Source: Bacteroidota bacterium
GTDB lineage: Bacteria; Bacteroidota; Bacteroidia; Flavobacteriales_D; Sanyastnellaceae
Reading direction: 5' to 3'
Assembly: GCA_002746975.1 (NCBI GenBank)
Contig: NVXE01000002.1
Span: forward strand, 1-64,000
DNA length: 64,000 nucleotides
The translations under genes were made by a program, and so were the position numbers. The notes beneath the pieces were generated by a model, which saw nothing but the letters and a program-made list of their open reading frames with translations, had not been told where the DNA came from and searched no databases. Positions 9,190 through 18,186 of the stretch are shown piece by piece (within the stretch, counting starts at the first letter, position 1; each line of letters starts with the position of its first letter).

Positions 9190-9978
9190 CTATCCAACGA
9201 GTTTTTTCGCCCTCTGCCAATACTCCTCCATCTCTTTTAAAGGCATTTCTCCAAGGTCTTTATTGTCTGTTTTAATTAGCGTTTCAAGCTGCTTAAATCT
9301 TTTTACGAATCTAATATTCGTCCTCTCTAATGCCTCATCAGGATTTACATCTATGAATCTGGAATAATTAATAAGTGCGAATAAAACATCCCCAAACTCA
9401 TCGGCAACCCTATCAGACTTAGCCTCAACTTCAACTGCTAATTCCTCCATCTCTTCATTGACCTTATCAAGGACTTGATCAGCATTATCCCAATCAAACC
9501 CCACTCCCCTTACTTTATCTTGAATTCGATACGCCTTAACTAAGCTCGGCAAAGAACGTGGAACCCCCTCTAGGACAGATTTATTACCTTCTTTAAGTTT
9601 TAGTTTTTCCCAGTTCGACTTTACTGTATCGACGTCATTTGCTTCGACATCACCGTAAATATGTGGATGACGATGTATTAATTTATCACATATCGAGTTA
9701 AGCGAGTCGGCAATATCCCACCCTCCTTTTTCTTTGGGTATTTCTGAACCAAGTTTTGCATAAAAAACCATATGCAATAACACATCACCTGTCTCTTTTT
9801 TGATTTCCTGAATGTCTGAATCAATAATTGCATCCGCTAATTCATAAGTCTCCTCTATGGTAAGATGACGAAGAGATTCAAAGGTTTGCTTTTTATCCCA
9901 AGGGCACTTCTCCCTTAAGTCATCCATAATATCCAAAAGTCTTCCGAAAGCTGCTAGTTGTTCCTCACGTGTATGCAT
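9190..9978 (-). CDS. mazG: Nucleoside triphosphate pyrophosphohydrolase MazG
   Basis: Hydrolyses (d)NTPs to NMP and pyrophosphate (housekeeping and nucleotide-pool cleaning). At 262 residues it has the standard tandem MazG layout. The N-terminal copy shows CPWDKKQTFESLRHLTIEET, with the metal-binding EExxE in EETYE and a downstream ETGDVL. The C-terminal copy has EEMEELAVE and DEFGDVLFALINYSRF. The start ATG at 9978 lies five bases beyond a TATCTTCG box that has a TTG 19 bp upstream, so the gene appears to have its own promoter at the end of the preceding gene. Confidence 0.96.
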   Translation of the reverse strand: MHTREEQLAAFGRLLDIMDDLREKCPWDKKQTFESLRHLTIEETYELADAIIDSDIQEIKKETGDVLLHMVFYAKLGSEIPKEKGGWDIADSLNSICDKLIHRHPHIYGDVEANDVDTVKSNWEKLKLKEGNKSVLEGVPRSLPSLVKAYRIQDKVRGVGFDWDNADQVLDKVNEEMEELAVEVEAKSDRVADEFGDVLFALINYSRFIDVNPDEALERTNIRFVKRFKQLETLIKTDNKDLGEMPLKEMEEYWQRAKKLVG

Positions 9979-9983
9979 GAGCG

Positions 9984-10013
9984 CGAAGATAGTGTCAGTT
10001 TTAAGGAGCGCAA
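9984..10013 (-). promoter_or_regulatory. Bacteroidota-type promoter for mazG
   Basis: On the minus strand TTG (10013-10011) is followed after exactly 19 bp by TATCTTCG (9991-9984), one mismatch from TAnnTTTG. The known Bacteroidota sigma-ABfr promoter uses TTTG/TTG, about 19 bp, then TAnnTTTG. The mazG ATG begins five bases downstream, implying a very short leader or none. Confidence 0.5.
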
Positions 10014-12118
10014 ACAGATCCGTACGCAGATAATAAATCTATTAAATCTGTACTTGTAACGAAACCATCATTATTTATATCTTCAGGACATAAGTTAGCC
10101 AATGAGAAAACACAAGTTCCATCATCTAGTGAAGCTGTTAAATTAAAATTTGTTGCAGAGCTATAAGTACATCCTAAGCAACTATAATCACAAACCCCAG
10201 AGTCAGTAGCAGATATTAAAAAATCACAAGCATTTGGATCTTGACACCCTATCACCTCAAACTGATCACATACCCCATCCATATCAGTATCAACTATACA
10301 TATTCCACTACAGTCATATCCTACCACTGTGTATATGCAAGAACAATTAGAAATAATTGCAGCTGGATCAAAATTACATGCCGCTACATCTGTACAGCCT
10401 GAACAACCATCGAAGATACATGTCCCATCATCAATTGTTGCGTCAATATTAAAGTTGCAAGCTGTAAGGTAAATGCATCCAGGAACTGAGGCAAGACTAA
10501 CGGAATCCCCAACAGTAAAAAGACCTACCTGTTCTAAATAACTCCAGCAAGTAAGCCAATTTGCTCCCCCTGGCTCAAATGCTCCAAAATACATAGCTTG
10601 ATCAAACCATGGGTCTGGTGAAATAAACTCTAACGCGGGAACTGCTCCATTTCCTGGCTCTAGAAATACTGGATCACTGACCATACCTGTTATTGAATCA
10701 ATTGCCAAAGTGTAGTCAAACATAGGATCAATTGCAATATTAGAGTTTGCTGTAAAATCACTTGCAATAGCGACTGGTCCATAACCCAAGTTACCATCGT
10801 AGAGTATCATATCATAAACACTCGTACTATCACCACAGTCCCAGAAATGATTATTCTTCATCTCATATTCATGAAAAAGAAAAAGCTCCCACGCATCGCA
10901 TGGATCGTGATCTTCGAAGTCAATTCCTTGGCCAAACCCTACAAAAATGTTATTTGACATTCTGGTAGCTCCCCCATTGTGTAATCTTAATCCAGACTGG
11001 GATTTAGGCCCTATTAGTGTTGCATTAATAATTGTTGGATTTGTATATGGCATAAAAGATATATCAACATTTGACTCTTCCCAATCGTCGCCCTCTATAT
11101 CAAATGCATTTGATATGCCCAAACTGTCTCCTACTACTTCTGAACTATCGTTGATTACTAATAAGTACTGAATCTTACCTCCCCATCCTTGATCGAATTC
11201 AACACCATCTTCTGCGTTAAATCCTGCCGCTATATGCTTCAGGCTTACACTTCCTCCCATTATTTGAAGCCCATCATCAGCTGAACTTACTACCTCAACA
11301 TGGTCTATTTGAGTACCACTACCTACAGCGCATAGTTGAAGTAAGTTAGTTTCGTTCCCATTATTAGATTCGTTTGTTGATGTATTTTGATGATATCCCA
11401 AAGAAGTACTTCCATGTCTAAATGAGGCATATCTTAATATTCCGCTAGAACCTAAAGGATCCGTATTTCCTCCATATACATGACGAAAAGTATTAGTAAA
11501 GTCTAAGACCCCTTCTGCCAAATCTGTTCCTGTACCAGGTCCAAGAATCTGAGAAGGAAAGCCTGTTGTATCATAGAATAGTGTGTTTGTGGCACCCGAA
11601 CCACAAATTACAAGACCTCCCCATTGACCTTTAACATCTACTCCTACAGAACCGTCTAATGGGTCTGCTTCATATGTAAAGGTTATCGCACAGTCAGGTG
11701 TACCATCAGCAATCAAAACTGCTCCTCTTGAAATAATTAGAGATGCTGGATAAGTTGTATAAGTAATCGTTTGGTCTGTGATATTACCTACAGAAAAAGT
11801 TGTTTCAGAGAAACCTACACCTGGAGCACCTTTTATTATTGCACCTGGCTCAATAGTCAAAGTGTCACCTGGGTTTACAAAAACATATTCTTGTAAAACA
11901 TAAATAGAATCACACGACCACGTTACAGTTCCAGTTCCCTGACCAGAATTATCTGTTACAATCACAACTGGTCTACTTGCAGCTGGTGGACAAGCACATG
12001 GTGTACTACCACCTGTCGTTTGCGCTTTGGTTAAAAACGGGAACGCAAAGGACATTATCCCTAACAAAACCACAACTATTTTTTGTTGTGAACACTGATT
12101 GTGAAGTTTATTATTCAT
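10001..12118 (-). CDS. Secreted beta-helix/Cys-repeat protein with dockerin-like C-terminus
   Basis: Start placed at ATG 12118 (MNNKLHNQCSQQKIVVV...) because it precedes a good signal peptide ending FLTKAQT; an upstream ATG at 12160 adds 14 unlikely residues. The mature N-terminal two-thirds reads like a right-handed parallel beta-helix (EPGAIIKGAPG, VKGQWGGLVICGSG, LRYASFRHGST, IDHVEVVSSADDGLQIMGG). Then come several Cys modules of the GCTDVAACNFDPAA / DDGTC type, related to the protein at 1-2354. The C-terminus, CPEDINNDGFVTSTDLIDLL..., is a single dockerin/EF-hand-like calcium loop rather than a recognisable T9SS domain. Exported and probably surface-located; the ligand is unknown. Confidence 0.85.
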   Translation of the reverse strand: MNNKLHNQCSQQKIVVVLLGIMSFAFPFLTKAQTTGGSTPCACPPAASRPVVIVTDNSGQGTGTVTWSCDSIYVLQEYVFVNPGDTLTIEPGAIIKGAPGVGFSETTFSVGNITDQTITYTTYPASLIISRGAVLIADGTPDCAITFTYEADPLDGSVGVDVKGQWGGLVICGSGATNTLFYDTTGFPSQILGPGTGTDLAEGVLDFTNTFRHVYGGNTDPLGSSGILRYASFRHGSTSLGYHQNTSTNESNNGNETNLLQLCAVGSGTQIDHVEVVSSADDGLQIMGGSVSLKHIAAGFNAEDGVEFDQGWGGKIQYLLVINDSSEVVGDSLGISNAFDIEGDDWEESNVDISFMPYTNPTIINATLIGPKSQSGLRLHNGGATRMSNNIFVGFGQGIDFEDHDPCDAWELFLFHEYEMKNNHFWDCGDSTSVYDMILYDGNLGYGPVAIASDFTANSNIAIDPMFDYTLAIDSITGMVSDPVFLEPGNGAVPALEFISPDPWFDQAMYFGAFEPGGANWLTCWSYLEQVGLFTVGDSVSLASVPGCIYLTACNFNIDATIDDGTCIFDGCSGCTDVAACNFDPAAIISNCSCIYTVVGYDCSGICIVDTDMDGVCDQFEVIGCQDPNACDFLISATDSGVCDYSCLGCTYSSATNFNLTASLDDGTCVFSLANLCPEDINNDGFVTSTDLIDLLSAYGSVCAP

Positions 12119-12215
12119 CCAGTACTTTATTAAGTAACATAAAAGGTACATACATCTCAACGAGAAAAGTTGTTAAAGGTTGCGTTTAGACAACGTAATA
12201 ACATTTTTTTAGACA

Positions 12216-12223
12216 TAAATTTG
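12216..12223 (+). promoter_or_regulatory. TAAATTTG -7 box immediately before the NqrM-like gene
   Basis: A perfect TAnnTTTG match ends four bases before ATG 12228. Transcription would then start at or next to the start codon, giving a leaderless mRNA. No -33 TTG at 19-21 bp was found, so this could be chance. Confidence 0.35.
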
Positions 12224-12227
12224 TAAA

Positions 12228-12461
12228 ATGGAATGGAAAGTATTGATTTTGTCGATAGGAATGATTGGTTTGGCCTTTGCAGGCATTGCAATTAAACTAC
12301 TTTTAAAAAAGAACGGTGAGTTTGCAGGAACGTGTGCTAGTAATAATCCAATGTTTCAAGATGATAGTGGATCGTGTAGCGTCTGCGGTGCAAGACCTCA
12401 AGATAAATGCTTAAGTAATGATGCAGAGTCAGAATTAGATGTGAAATCTATAAAAGAATAA
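12228..12461 (+). CDS. nqrM: Small membrane-anchored four-cysteine protein, probable NqrM-like Na+-NQR maturation factor
   Basis: 77 residues: one N-terminal membrane helix (about 4-26), a short basic stretch (KLLLKKNG), then GTCASNNP with Cys36 and a SCSVCGARPQDKC cluster with Cys50, Cys53 and Cys61. NqrM (DUF539) is a small single-helix protein with four conserved cysteines, needed to insert iron into Na+-NQR. The layout and the location 22 bp from apbE and the nqr genes fit that role, although this gene is on the opposite strand. Assignment is by topology, Cys pattern and context. A generic small membrane protein is the alternative. Confidence 0.6.
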   Translation: MEWKVLILSIGMIGLAFAGIAIKLLLKKNGEFAGTCASNNPMFQDDSGSCSVCGARPQDKCLSNDAESELDVKSIKE

Positions 12462-12483
12462 ATATCGTCTTTAAAAAAAATAA

Positions 12484-13593
12484 CTATAGCCAAGTAATCG
12501 CTTTTGCCCAACCTTCGGTCGCCCAAAATTTAAATGGTGCTTCTATAGGTTTTCCAACTTCCATTCCAATATTAGCATCGATAATAAAAAGTGCTTCTAT
12601 AGAGTTCCCAACTGTTTTTTGACGGATTTCTTTAATGAAATCTCTACCTACTTCGGGGCCTAAAACCATACAAGCAGTCGCATATGAATCTGCTAACGCT
12701 GCGCTTGGACCTTTGATTGTTACACTTAACAAACCGTTTAAGGCAGGGTACCCAGTTCTAGGATCAATAGTGTGAGAGTAATGTTTACCATCAATAATCA
12801 CAGATTTTCTGTAGTTACCACTTGTACAAACAGCAGCATTATGAACATTCAATATTGCTTGAAGAGGCCTTCCTTCGACAGTCCCCATCTCAACTGGTTT
12901 ATCTACAGCAATTCTCCAAGGCACCCCTTCAATATTCACTCCTATACACCTAACCTCTCCTCCCAATTCCACCATAGCATTTACGATACCTGCTTCTTGT
13001 AATAGATCAATTAGCATATCGACAGTATACCCCTGAGCGATAGCATTAAAGTCTAATTGGACTCTTGAATCACCTTTGATTATATGAGTTTCTATGTAAT
13101 TTGACTGCGTTTCGACTTCGTCTAGATCTATAAGATCTGTTCTAAAACCAACAAATTTCATAATACTATCGACTTCAGATGAATCAACTGATTCTACGTG
13201 CTTTAACCCAAAGCCCCATAAATCTACAAGGGGTTTTACAGTAGGGTCAAATGCTCCGTATGTATCTCTATTAATTTCCCACGAGAGATCCCAGATTACA
13301 GACCAGATCTTACTCTTATCATAAAACGAAAAGACTGTATCTGTTCTATCAAAATCGTTTATTTTAGAAATCCTTGAATTCTTTCGCCAAGTATTCATTT
13401 CAATATCCATTGACTCAATTAATGAGTCAACTTCGACTTGCCTAACCACCTTATCTCCGTGATACTTAATAGTATAAGTCGTTCCTTGAGCCTCACCCGA
13501 ATGTATATGTTCTACAGGTGGTGTATTGCATGAAAACAACGCAAATATTATTAGCGTAAAGAGTAATAAAGTACTGTAGGACTTTTTAATCAT
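12484..13593 (-). CDS. apbE: FAD:protein FMN transferase ApbE (lipoprotein)
   Basis: Attaches FMN through a phosphoester bond to threonines of NqrB and NqrC. The 369-residue protein has a lipoprotein signal with lipobox LFSC (Cys22), placing it at the periplasmic face where those threonines lie. Family motifs include DFNAIAQGYTVD, MVELGGEVRCIG and HTIDPRTGYPA, followed by the metal-binding ADSYATACMVLG region. It lies 18 bp downstream of nqrF and is probably cotranscribed with the pump genes. Confidence 0.95.
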   Translation of the reverse strand: MIKKSYSTLLLFTLIIFALFSCNTPPVEHIHSGEAQGTTYTIKYHGDKVVRQVEVDSLIESMDIEMNTWRKNSRISKINDFDRTDTVFSFYDKSKIWSVIWDLSWEINRDTYGAFDPTVKPLVDLWGFGLKHVESVDSSEVDSIMKFVGFRTDLIDLDEVETQSNYIETHIIKGDSRVQLDFNAIAQGYTVDMLIDLLQEAGIVNAMVELGGEVRCIGVNIEGVPWRIAVDKPVEMGTVEGRPLQAILNVHNAAVCTSGNYRKSVIIDGKHYSHTIDPRTGYPALNGLLSVTIKGPSAALADSYATACMVLGPEVGRDFIKEIRQKTVGNSIEALFIIDANIGMEVGKPIEAPFKFWATEGWAKAITWL

Positions 13594-13611
13594 ACTCAGT
13601 AAAAAGATCTA

Positions 13612-14910
13612 TTATCCACCAAAATCATCGAAACTTACATTCTCATCAGGAATTCCCCAATCATCAACCATCTTTAAGACAGCTTGATTCATAAGAGGTG
13701 GTCCACAGAAATACACTTCGATATCCTCAGGAGATTCATGACCCTCTAAATGATGTTTGATCACAGCATTATGAACGAAACCTAAGAAACCATCCCCTTG
13801 AGTGTCCTTATCATCCTTCTTCTCCACCCAATTATCTTCAGGAGCTGGCTCTGATAGAACTACATGGAATGTAAAGTTTGGAAATTCTTTTTCGATTTTC
13901 TTGAAATCATCGAGATAAAACAGCTCACGCTTTGACCTACCTCCATAATAGAAAGTAACCTTTCTCCCCGTTTTTACAGTATGAAATAAGTGAAATAAAT
14001 GTGAACGCATAGGTGCCATTCCAGCACCTCCACCAATATATAACATCTCAGAGCCGGTATCTTTTATAAAGAATTCTCCGTAAGGTCCACTAATTTGGAC
14101 TTTATCCCCGGGCTTTTGATTGAAAACATATGAAGAACAAACACCTGGATTAACTTGCATCCATCCTTTACGCTTTCTGTCCCAAGGTGGTGTAGCAACA
14201 CGAATGTTTAGCATCACAATATTACCCTCAGCAGGATGATTCGCCATAGAATAAGCTCTTACAATTGGCTCTTCATTTGTCATCTTTAAATCCCATAAAC
14301 CAAACTTATCCCACTCTTCCTTAAACTTCTGTGGTTCATCATGATGATCTGGGTGCGCTGTAACATCAATATCCTTGAAATCAACAACAACCTCTGGAAC
14401 ATCTATTTGTATATATCCACCAGCTTCAAATTCAAGAGTTTCGCCATCTGGTAAACGAACGACGAATTCTTTAATAAAAGAAGCAACGTTATAGTTTGAT
14501 ACTACCTCACACTCCCACTTCTTTACTCCGAAAACTTCTTCAGGTATTTGGATATCCATATCCTCCTTTACCTTTACCTGGCATCCTAATCGGAAATTGT
14601 CTGCTATTTCTTTACGAGAAAAATGAGGCTCTTCAGTTGGAAGAATAGCCCCCCCTCCAGAATTAACTTGACATGTACATTGAATACAGGTTCCTCCTCC
14701 TCCACAAGCTGAAGGGAGGAATATGCCGTTATTTCCAAGAACTGTTAATAAAGAAGATCCCCCCTCAACTTCGATAGTTTTCTCTTTGTTAATCGTAATG
14801 GTAATAGTACCGCTAGGTGAAAGTTTTGCCTTAGCAAAAAGCAACAAACTTACTAAGAGTAGTATTACTACTAGGAAAAAACCAATTGCAAGTAAAATAG
14901 TTGTAGTCAT
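13612..14910 (-). CDS. nqrF: Na+-translocating NADH:quinone reductase subunit F
   Basis: NADH-oxidising entry subunit. One N-terminal membrane helix (about 4-27), then a plant-type [2Fe-2S] ferredoxin domain with Cys69, Cys75, Cys78 and Cys110 (CX5CX2C...C). Next comes the FAD domain with RAYSMAN and the NADH domain with YIGGGAGMAPMRSHLFHL. The C-terminus EVYFCGPPLMNQAVL...FDDFGG is the family ending. Length is 432 residues, complete. Last nqr structural gene, 9 bp after nqrE. Confidence 0.97.
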   Translation of the reverse strand: MTTTILLAIGFFLVVILLLVSLLLFAKAKLSPSGTITITINKEKTIEVEGGSSLLTVLGNNGIFLPSACGGGGTCIQCTCQVNSGGGAILPTEEPHFSRKEIADNFRLGCQVKVKEDMDIQIPEEVFGVKKWECEVVSNYNVASFIKEFVVRLPDGETLEFEAGGYIQIDVPEVVVDFKDIDVTAHPDHHDEPQKFKEEWDKFGLWDLKMTNEEPIVRAYSMANHPAEGNIVMLNIRVATPPWDRKRKGWMQVNPGVCSSYVFNQKPGDKVQISGPYGEFFIKDTGSEMLYIGGGAGMAPMRSHLFHLFHTVKTGRKVTFYYGGRSKRELFYLDDFKKIEKEFPNFTFHVVLSEPAPEDNWVEKKDDKDTQGDGFLGFVHNAVIKHHLEGHESPEDIEVYFCGPPLMNQAVLKMVDDWGIPDENVSFDDFGG

Positions 14911-14919
14911 GGTAATCTA

Positions 14920-15534
14920 TCAGATTTCAATTCCCATAAAGCTCATGAATGCTATCCCCATGAGACCAGTAATAATAAATGTAATTCCAAGGCCTCGTAA
15001 AGGCTCAGGAACGTTTGAATAACGGATTTTCTCACGAATTGCAGCAATAGCAACAATCGCTAACCACCAACCCACTCCACTACCTAAGCCAAACACAGTA
15101 GCATCTCCAATAGTAGGATATTGACGTTCCTGCATAAATAACGCACCACCTAATATTGAACAGTTAACAGCGATAAGAGGAAGAAAAATACCCAAAGCTC
15201 CATATAGTGCAGGAGCGAATTTTTCAACTATCATCTCAACTAGTTGCACCATAGATGCAATAACTGCGATAAACATAATGAAACTCAAGAAACTTAGATC
15301 AACTTCAGAGAAAGATGGGTCTAACCAAGCTAATGCACCCTCTTTTAATACGTAGTTCTCAAGTAAGTAGTTGATCGGAACAGTAATTCCTAGGACAAAA
15401 ATTACAGCTAGTCCTAGACCATTTGCTGTCTTAACCGTTTTAGATACCGCTATATAAGAACACATACCTAAGAAGTAGGCAAAAATCATATTCTCAACAA
15501 AGATACCTTTGACAAAAATGCTTAAATATTCCAT
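14920..15534 (-). CDS. nqrE: Na+-translocating NADH:quinone reductase subunit E
   Basis: Integral membrane subunit, 204 residues, about six helices. Cys25 (in LGMCSYIAV) and Cys125 (in [10 protein letters not shown]) sit where NqrE ligates the intramembrane iron centre shared with NqrD. Begins [20 protein letters not shown], the standard N-terminus. Its ATG overlaps the nqrD stop (TAATG), indicating coupled translation. Confidence 0.97.
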   Translation of the reverse strand: MEYLSIFVKGIFVENMIFAYFLGMCSYIAVSKTVKTANGLGLAVIFVLGITVPINYLLENYVLKEGALAWLDPSFSEVDLSFLSFIMFIAVIASMVQLVEMIVEKFAPALYGALGIFLPLIAVNCSILGGALFMQERQYPTIGDATVFGLGSGVGWWLAIVAIAAIREKIRYSNVPEPLRGLGITFIITGLMGIAFMSFMGIEI

Positions 15535-16223
15535 TATGATTCAATTAGGGATTTATTGCGTGAGCGTTGAATCCAAATAATCACTCCTACTACCACAAGT
15601 GCCATAGGTGGTAGAATCATTAAGTTATTGTTTTCATAAAAACCACCCGCTGATATAAACCATTCTTCAGGGAGAAACTTTACTTGTCCCATTCCTGGCA
15701 TTGATATCGCTCCAGAACCAAATATCTCACGAACAACAGATACCGCAAGAAGAATCCATGCATATCCCAAACCATTTCCTATTGCATCTAGAACCGAAGG
15801 CCCTGGCTTGTTAGCTAAAGCAAATGCCTCTAAGCGTCCCATTATAATACAGTTTGTAATAATAAGCCCGACGAATACAGAAAGCTTCTCACTTACGTCT
15901 GGCAAATATGCCTTAAGAACTTCGTCAACAATAATAACTAATGAAGCAATTATAACAAGCTGTACGATAATTCTGATTCTATCAGGGATTAAGTTGCGTA
16001 ACATTGAAACGATAACGTTACCTCCTATCATAACGAATAAGACTGACAAGCTCATGATTACAGCTTGTTGCAATTGAACTGTAATTGCTAAAGCAGAACA
16101 AATACCAAGTACTTGAATTGTAATAGGATTAGCATCACCGAGTGGGTCTTTTAGAAGCTTTTTATTCTTCTTACTAAATAACGACTCCCTTTTAGGAGAG
16201 GCTATTGAATTTTCAGTACTCAT
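15534..16223 (-). CDS. nqrD: Na+-translocating NADH:quinone reductase subunit D
   Basis: Membrane subunit paired with NqrE, 229 residues, about six helices. Cys42 (GICSALAIT) and Cys125 ([10 protein letters not shown]) are the expected ligands of the shared iron centre. The N-terminal 25 residues are hydrophilic and basic ([18 protein letters not shown]). Overlaps nqrC and nqrE by one base on each side. Confidence 0.97.
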   Translation of the reverse strand: MSTENSIASPKRESLFSKKNKKLLKDPLGDANPITIQVLGICSALAITVQLQQAVIMSLSVLFVMIGGNVIVSMLRNLIPDRIRIIVQLVIIASLVIIVDEVLKAYLPDVSEKLSVFVGLIITNCIIMGRLEAFALANKPGPSVLDAIGNGLGYAWILLAVSVVREIFGSGAISMPGMGQVKFLPEEWFISAGGFYENNNLMILPPMALVVVGVIIWIQRSRNKSLIES

Positions 16224-16966
16224 TACTTTGCGTTTGAATTCGTTTGCTTATCAAAATAACGTAAATAAATCGCTAATGTGCGATTCACCATCTCCTCTAC
16301 ACCTTTAGACGTAATAGTTCCTCCTGTTATTCCATCTACACTGTGAATGTCCGTACTACTCCCACCCTTTAATACTTTAAAAAATGGGGCTACTTCGTTT
16401 AATGTTTTGCCCTTAAACTTTTCTGTAAAGAAGTCTTCCTTTATCTCAGCTCCTAAGCCGGGTGTTTCAGTTTTGTGATCAAACTTAGCACCATAGATAG
16501 TGTGCATATCACTTGCTATTGCAATATATCCCCAAATTGGACCCCAAAGACCTGAACCTACAACAGGTATAACGTAAATTTTATCACCATCTTTCTCACA
16601 TATATATAGTGGGAAATTTAATTCTGAAGCAGGTTTTTTGGACCTATAATCCTTTTTCACGTCTAAGTTGAATGGATCACTAACATCGTTTGTGTTAATA
16701 CCTCCAGACATAGATTTCACAACATTTCCTTCACTATCTAAAGAAACTCTTTCAATTACGAATGTTGGGAAATCGGTTTTTGCGTTTTCTCTTGTAGTAC
16801 TAACTTGTATCGCTCCCAAAATGTCTATCATCTGCTTATCTGCAGCATTCTTTTTTTGAAGAGGTTTAAGATTAAGTGAAGTGAACGCTAATGCTAAGCC
16901 TACAATAACTACCATGATGATAGAGAAAGTGAACGTGTAGCCTGTACTGTTTTTATTTATAGCCAT
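16223..16966 (-). CDS. nqrC: Na+-translocating NADH:quinone reductase subunit C
   Basis: Periplasm-facing subunit with covalent FMN. Start set at ATG 16966 (MAINKNSTGYTFTFS), two bases beyond the nqrB stop; the frame can be extended to 17029 but that would run into nqrB. One N-terminal membrane helix (about 12-31), then a soluble FMN domain. DGITGGTITS at 211-220 is the ApbE target motif containing the acceptor threonine. 247 residues, normal size. Confidence 0.96.
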   Translation of the reverse strand: MAINKNSTGYTFTFSIIMVVIVGLALAFTSLNLKPLQKKNAADKQMIDILGAIQVSTTRENAKTDFPTFVIERVSLDSEGNVVKSMSGGINTNDVSDPFNLDVKKDYRSKKPASELNFPLYICEKDGDKIYVIPVVGSGLWGPIWGYIAIASDMHTIYGAKFDHKTETPGLGAEIKEDFFTEKFKGKTLNEVAPFFKVLKGGSSTDIHSVDGITGGTITSKGVEEMVNRTLAIYLRYFDKQTNSNAK

Positions 16967-16967
16967 A

Positions 16968-18182
16968 TCAAATATTCTGAATACGCTTTTGACGGCGGTT
17001 AATGTTTGACTGAAGAACATAGTGGTCAATTAATGGCGCCATTACATTCATAAATAGAATTGCCATCATTACTCCCTCAGGATACGCAGGGTTAAACACC
17101 CTTATCATAATGGAGAACAGACCGCCCAAAAATCCATATATTAATTTACCCGTGTTTGTAGATGCAGCAGTAACAGGGTCTGTAGCCATAAACACCATCC
17201 CGAACATGAATCCACCCAAAACAAGTTGGTGTAAAGGGTAAAGAGACATAAAGGCATTCATGTCCATTAAGTTGAATAATAATCCCATTACAAAACCTCC
17301 CGCTAAAAAAGAAGCCATAATTCTAAAACTACCAATACCTGTTGCAACAAGAATAACTGCTCCGATTAATATAGCAATAGCTGATGTTTCACCAATGGAG
17401 CCTGGAATAGTACCAATAATGCAATTGTGAAGTGAGAACATTCCACCATCAGCGAACATACCCATGATATGTTGGACTGCAGGTGTATCAGCAACTTTAC
17501 CCACAGTATTAGCTAGATGACCTAAAGCTGTTGCCCCAGTATGACCATCAACAAGTAGGTTTGCTCCTTTATTTGCAGCAACGTCGTGAATCCAAATCTC
17601 TCCAGACATTTGCTTAGGGTAGGCGAAGAATAAAAAAGCCCTAGATGTAAGAGCTACGTTTACAATATTCATTCCTGTTCCGCCGAACACCTCTTTTCCT
17701 ATAATAACAGCAAATGCTACTGCAACAGCAACCATCCACAATGGAACGTCCACCGGCATTATTAATGGTATCAACATACCCGAAACAAGAAAGCCTTCGT
17801 TAATTCCATGCCCTCGTTTTGCAGCGAATATGAACTCTATACCGAGGCCTACTCCATAGCTAACTAGAATCAAAGGAATTACTTTAGCTGAACCTATGAG
17901 CATCTTAGCCATTAGGTCAGCATCTTGACCTAGACTTGAATAATATTGATCTCCCAAATTCCAAGTGCCGAACAATAAAGCTGGGATTAATGCAACGATA
18001 ACAAAAAACATAGTTCGTTTAAGGTCTATCCCATCTCTAATGTGAGAACCTTGTAATGTGACATGTCCCGGTGTAAAGGTGAAGGTCTCGAGGGAATCGA
18101 ATACTACCCAAAACTTAGACAACTTCCCGCCCTCTTCAAAGTGAGGTTTAACGGAATTAATGAGTTTATGAAGAGCTTTCAT
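16968..18182 (-). CDS. nqrB: Na+-translocating NADH:quinone reductase subunit B
   Basis: Main membrane subunit, 404 residues, about ten helices, with covalent FMN and riboflavin. The GSIGETSAIAILIG stretch contains the FMN-acceptor threonine region. Other landmarks are GHGINEGFLVSGMLIPLIMP and DPVTAASTNTGKLIYGFLGG. Lies between nqrA (4 bp upstream) and nqrC (1 bp downstream). Confidence 0.97.
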   Translation of the reverse strand: MKALHKLINSVKPHFEEGGKLSKFWVVFDSLETFTFTPGHVTLQGSHIRDGIDLKRTMFFVIVALIPALLFGTWNLGDQYYSSLGQDADLMAKMLIGSAKVIPLILVSYGVGLGIEFIFAAKRGHGINEGFLVSGMLIPLIMPVDVPLWMVAVAVAFAVIIGKEVFGGTGMNIVNVALTSRAFLFFAYPKQMSGEIWIHDVAANKGANLLVDGHTGATALGHLANTVGKVADTPAVQHIMGMFADGGMFSLHNCIIGTIPGSIGETSAIAILIGAVILVATGIGSFRIMASFLAGGFVMGLLFNLMDMNAFMSLYPLHQLVLGGFMFGMVFMATDPVTAASTNTGKLIYGFLGGLFSIMIRVFNPAYPEGVMMAILFMNVMAPLIDHYVLQSNINRRQKRIQNI

Positions 18183-18186
18183 GATA

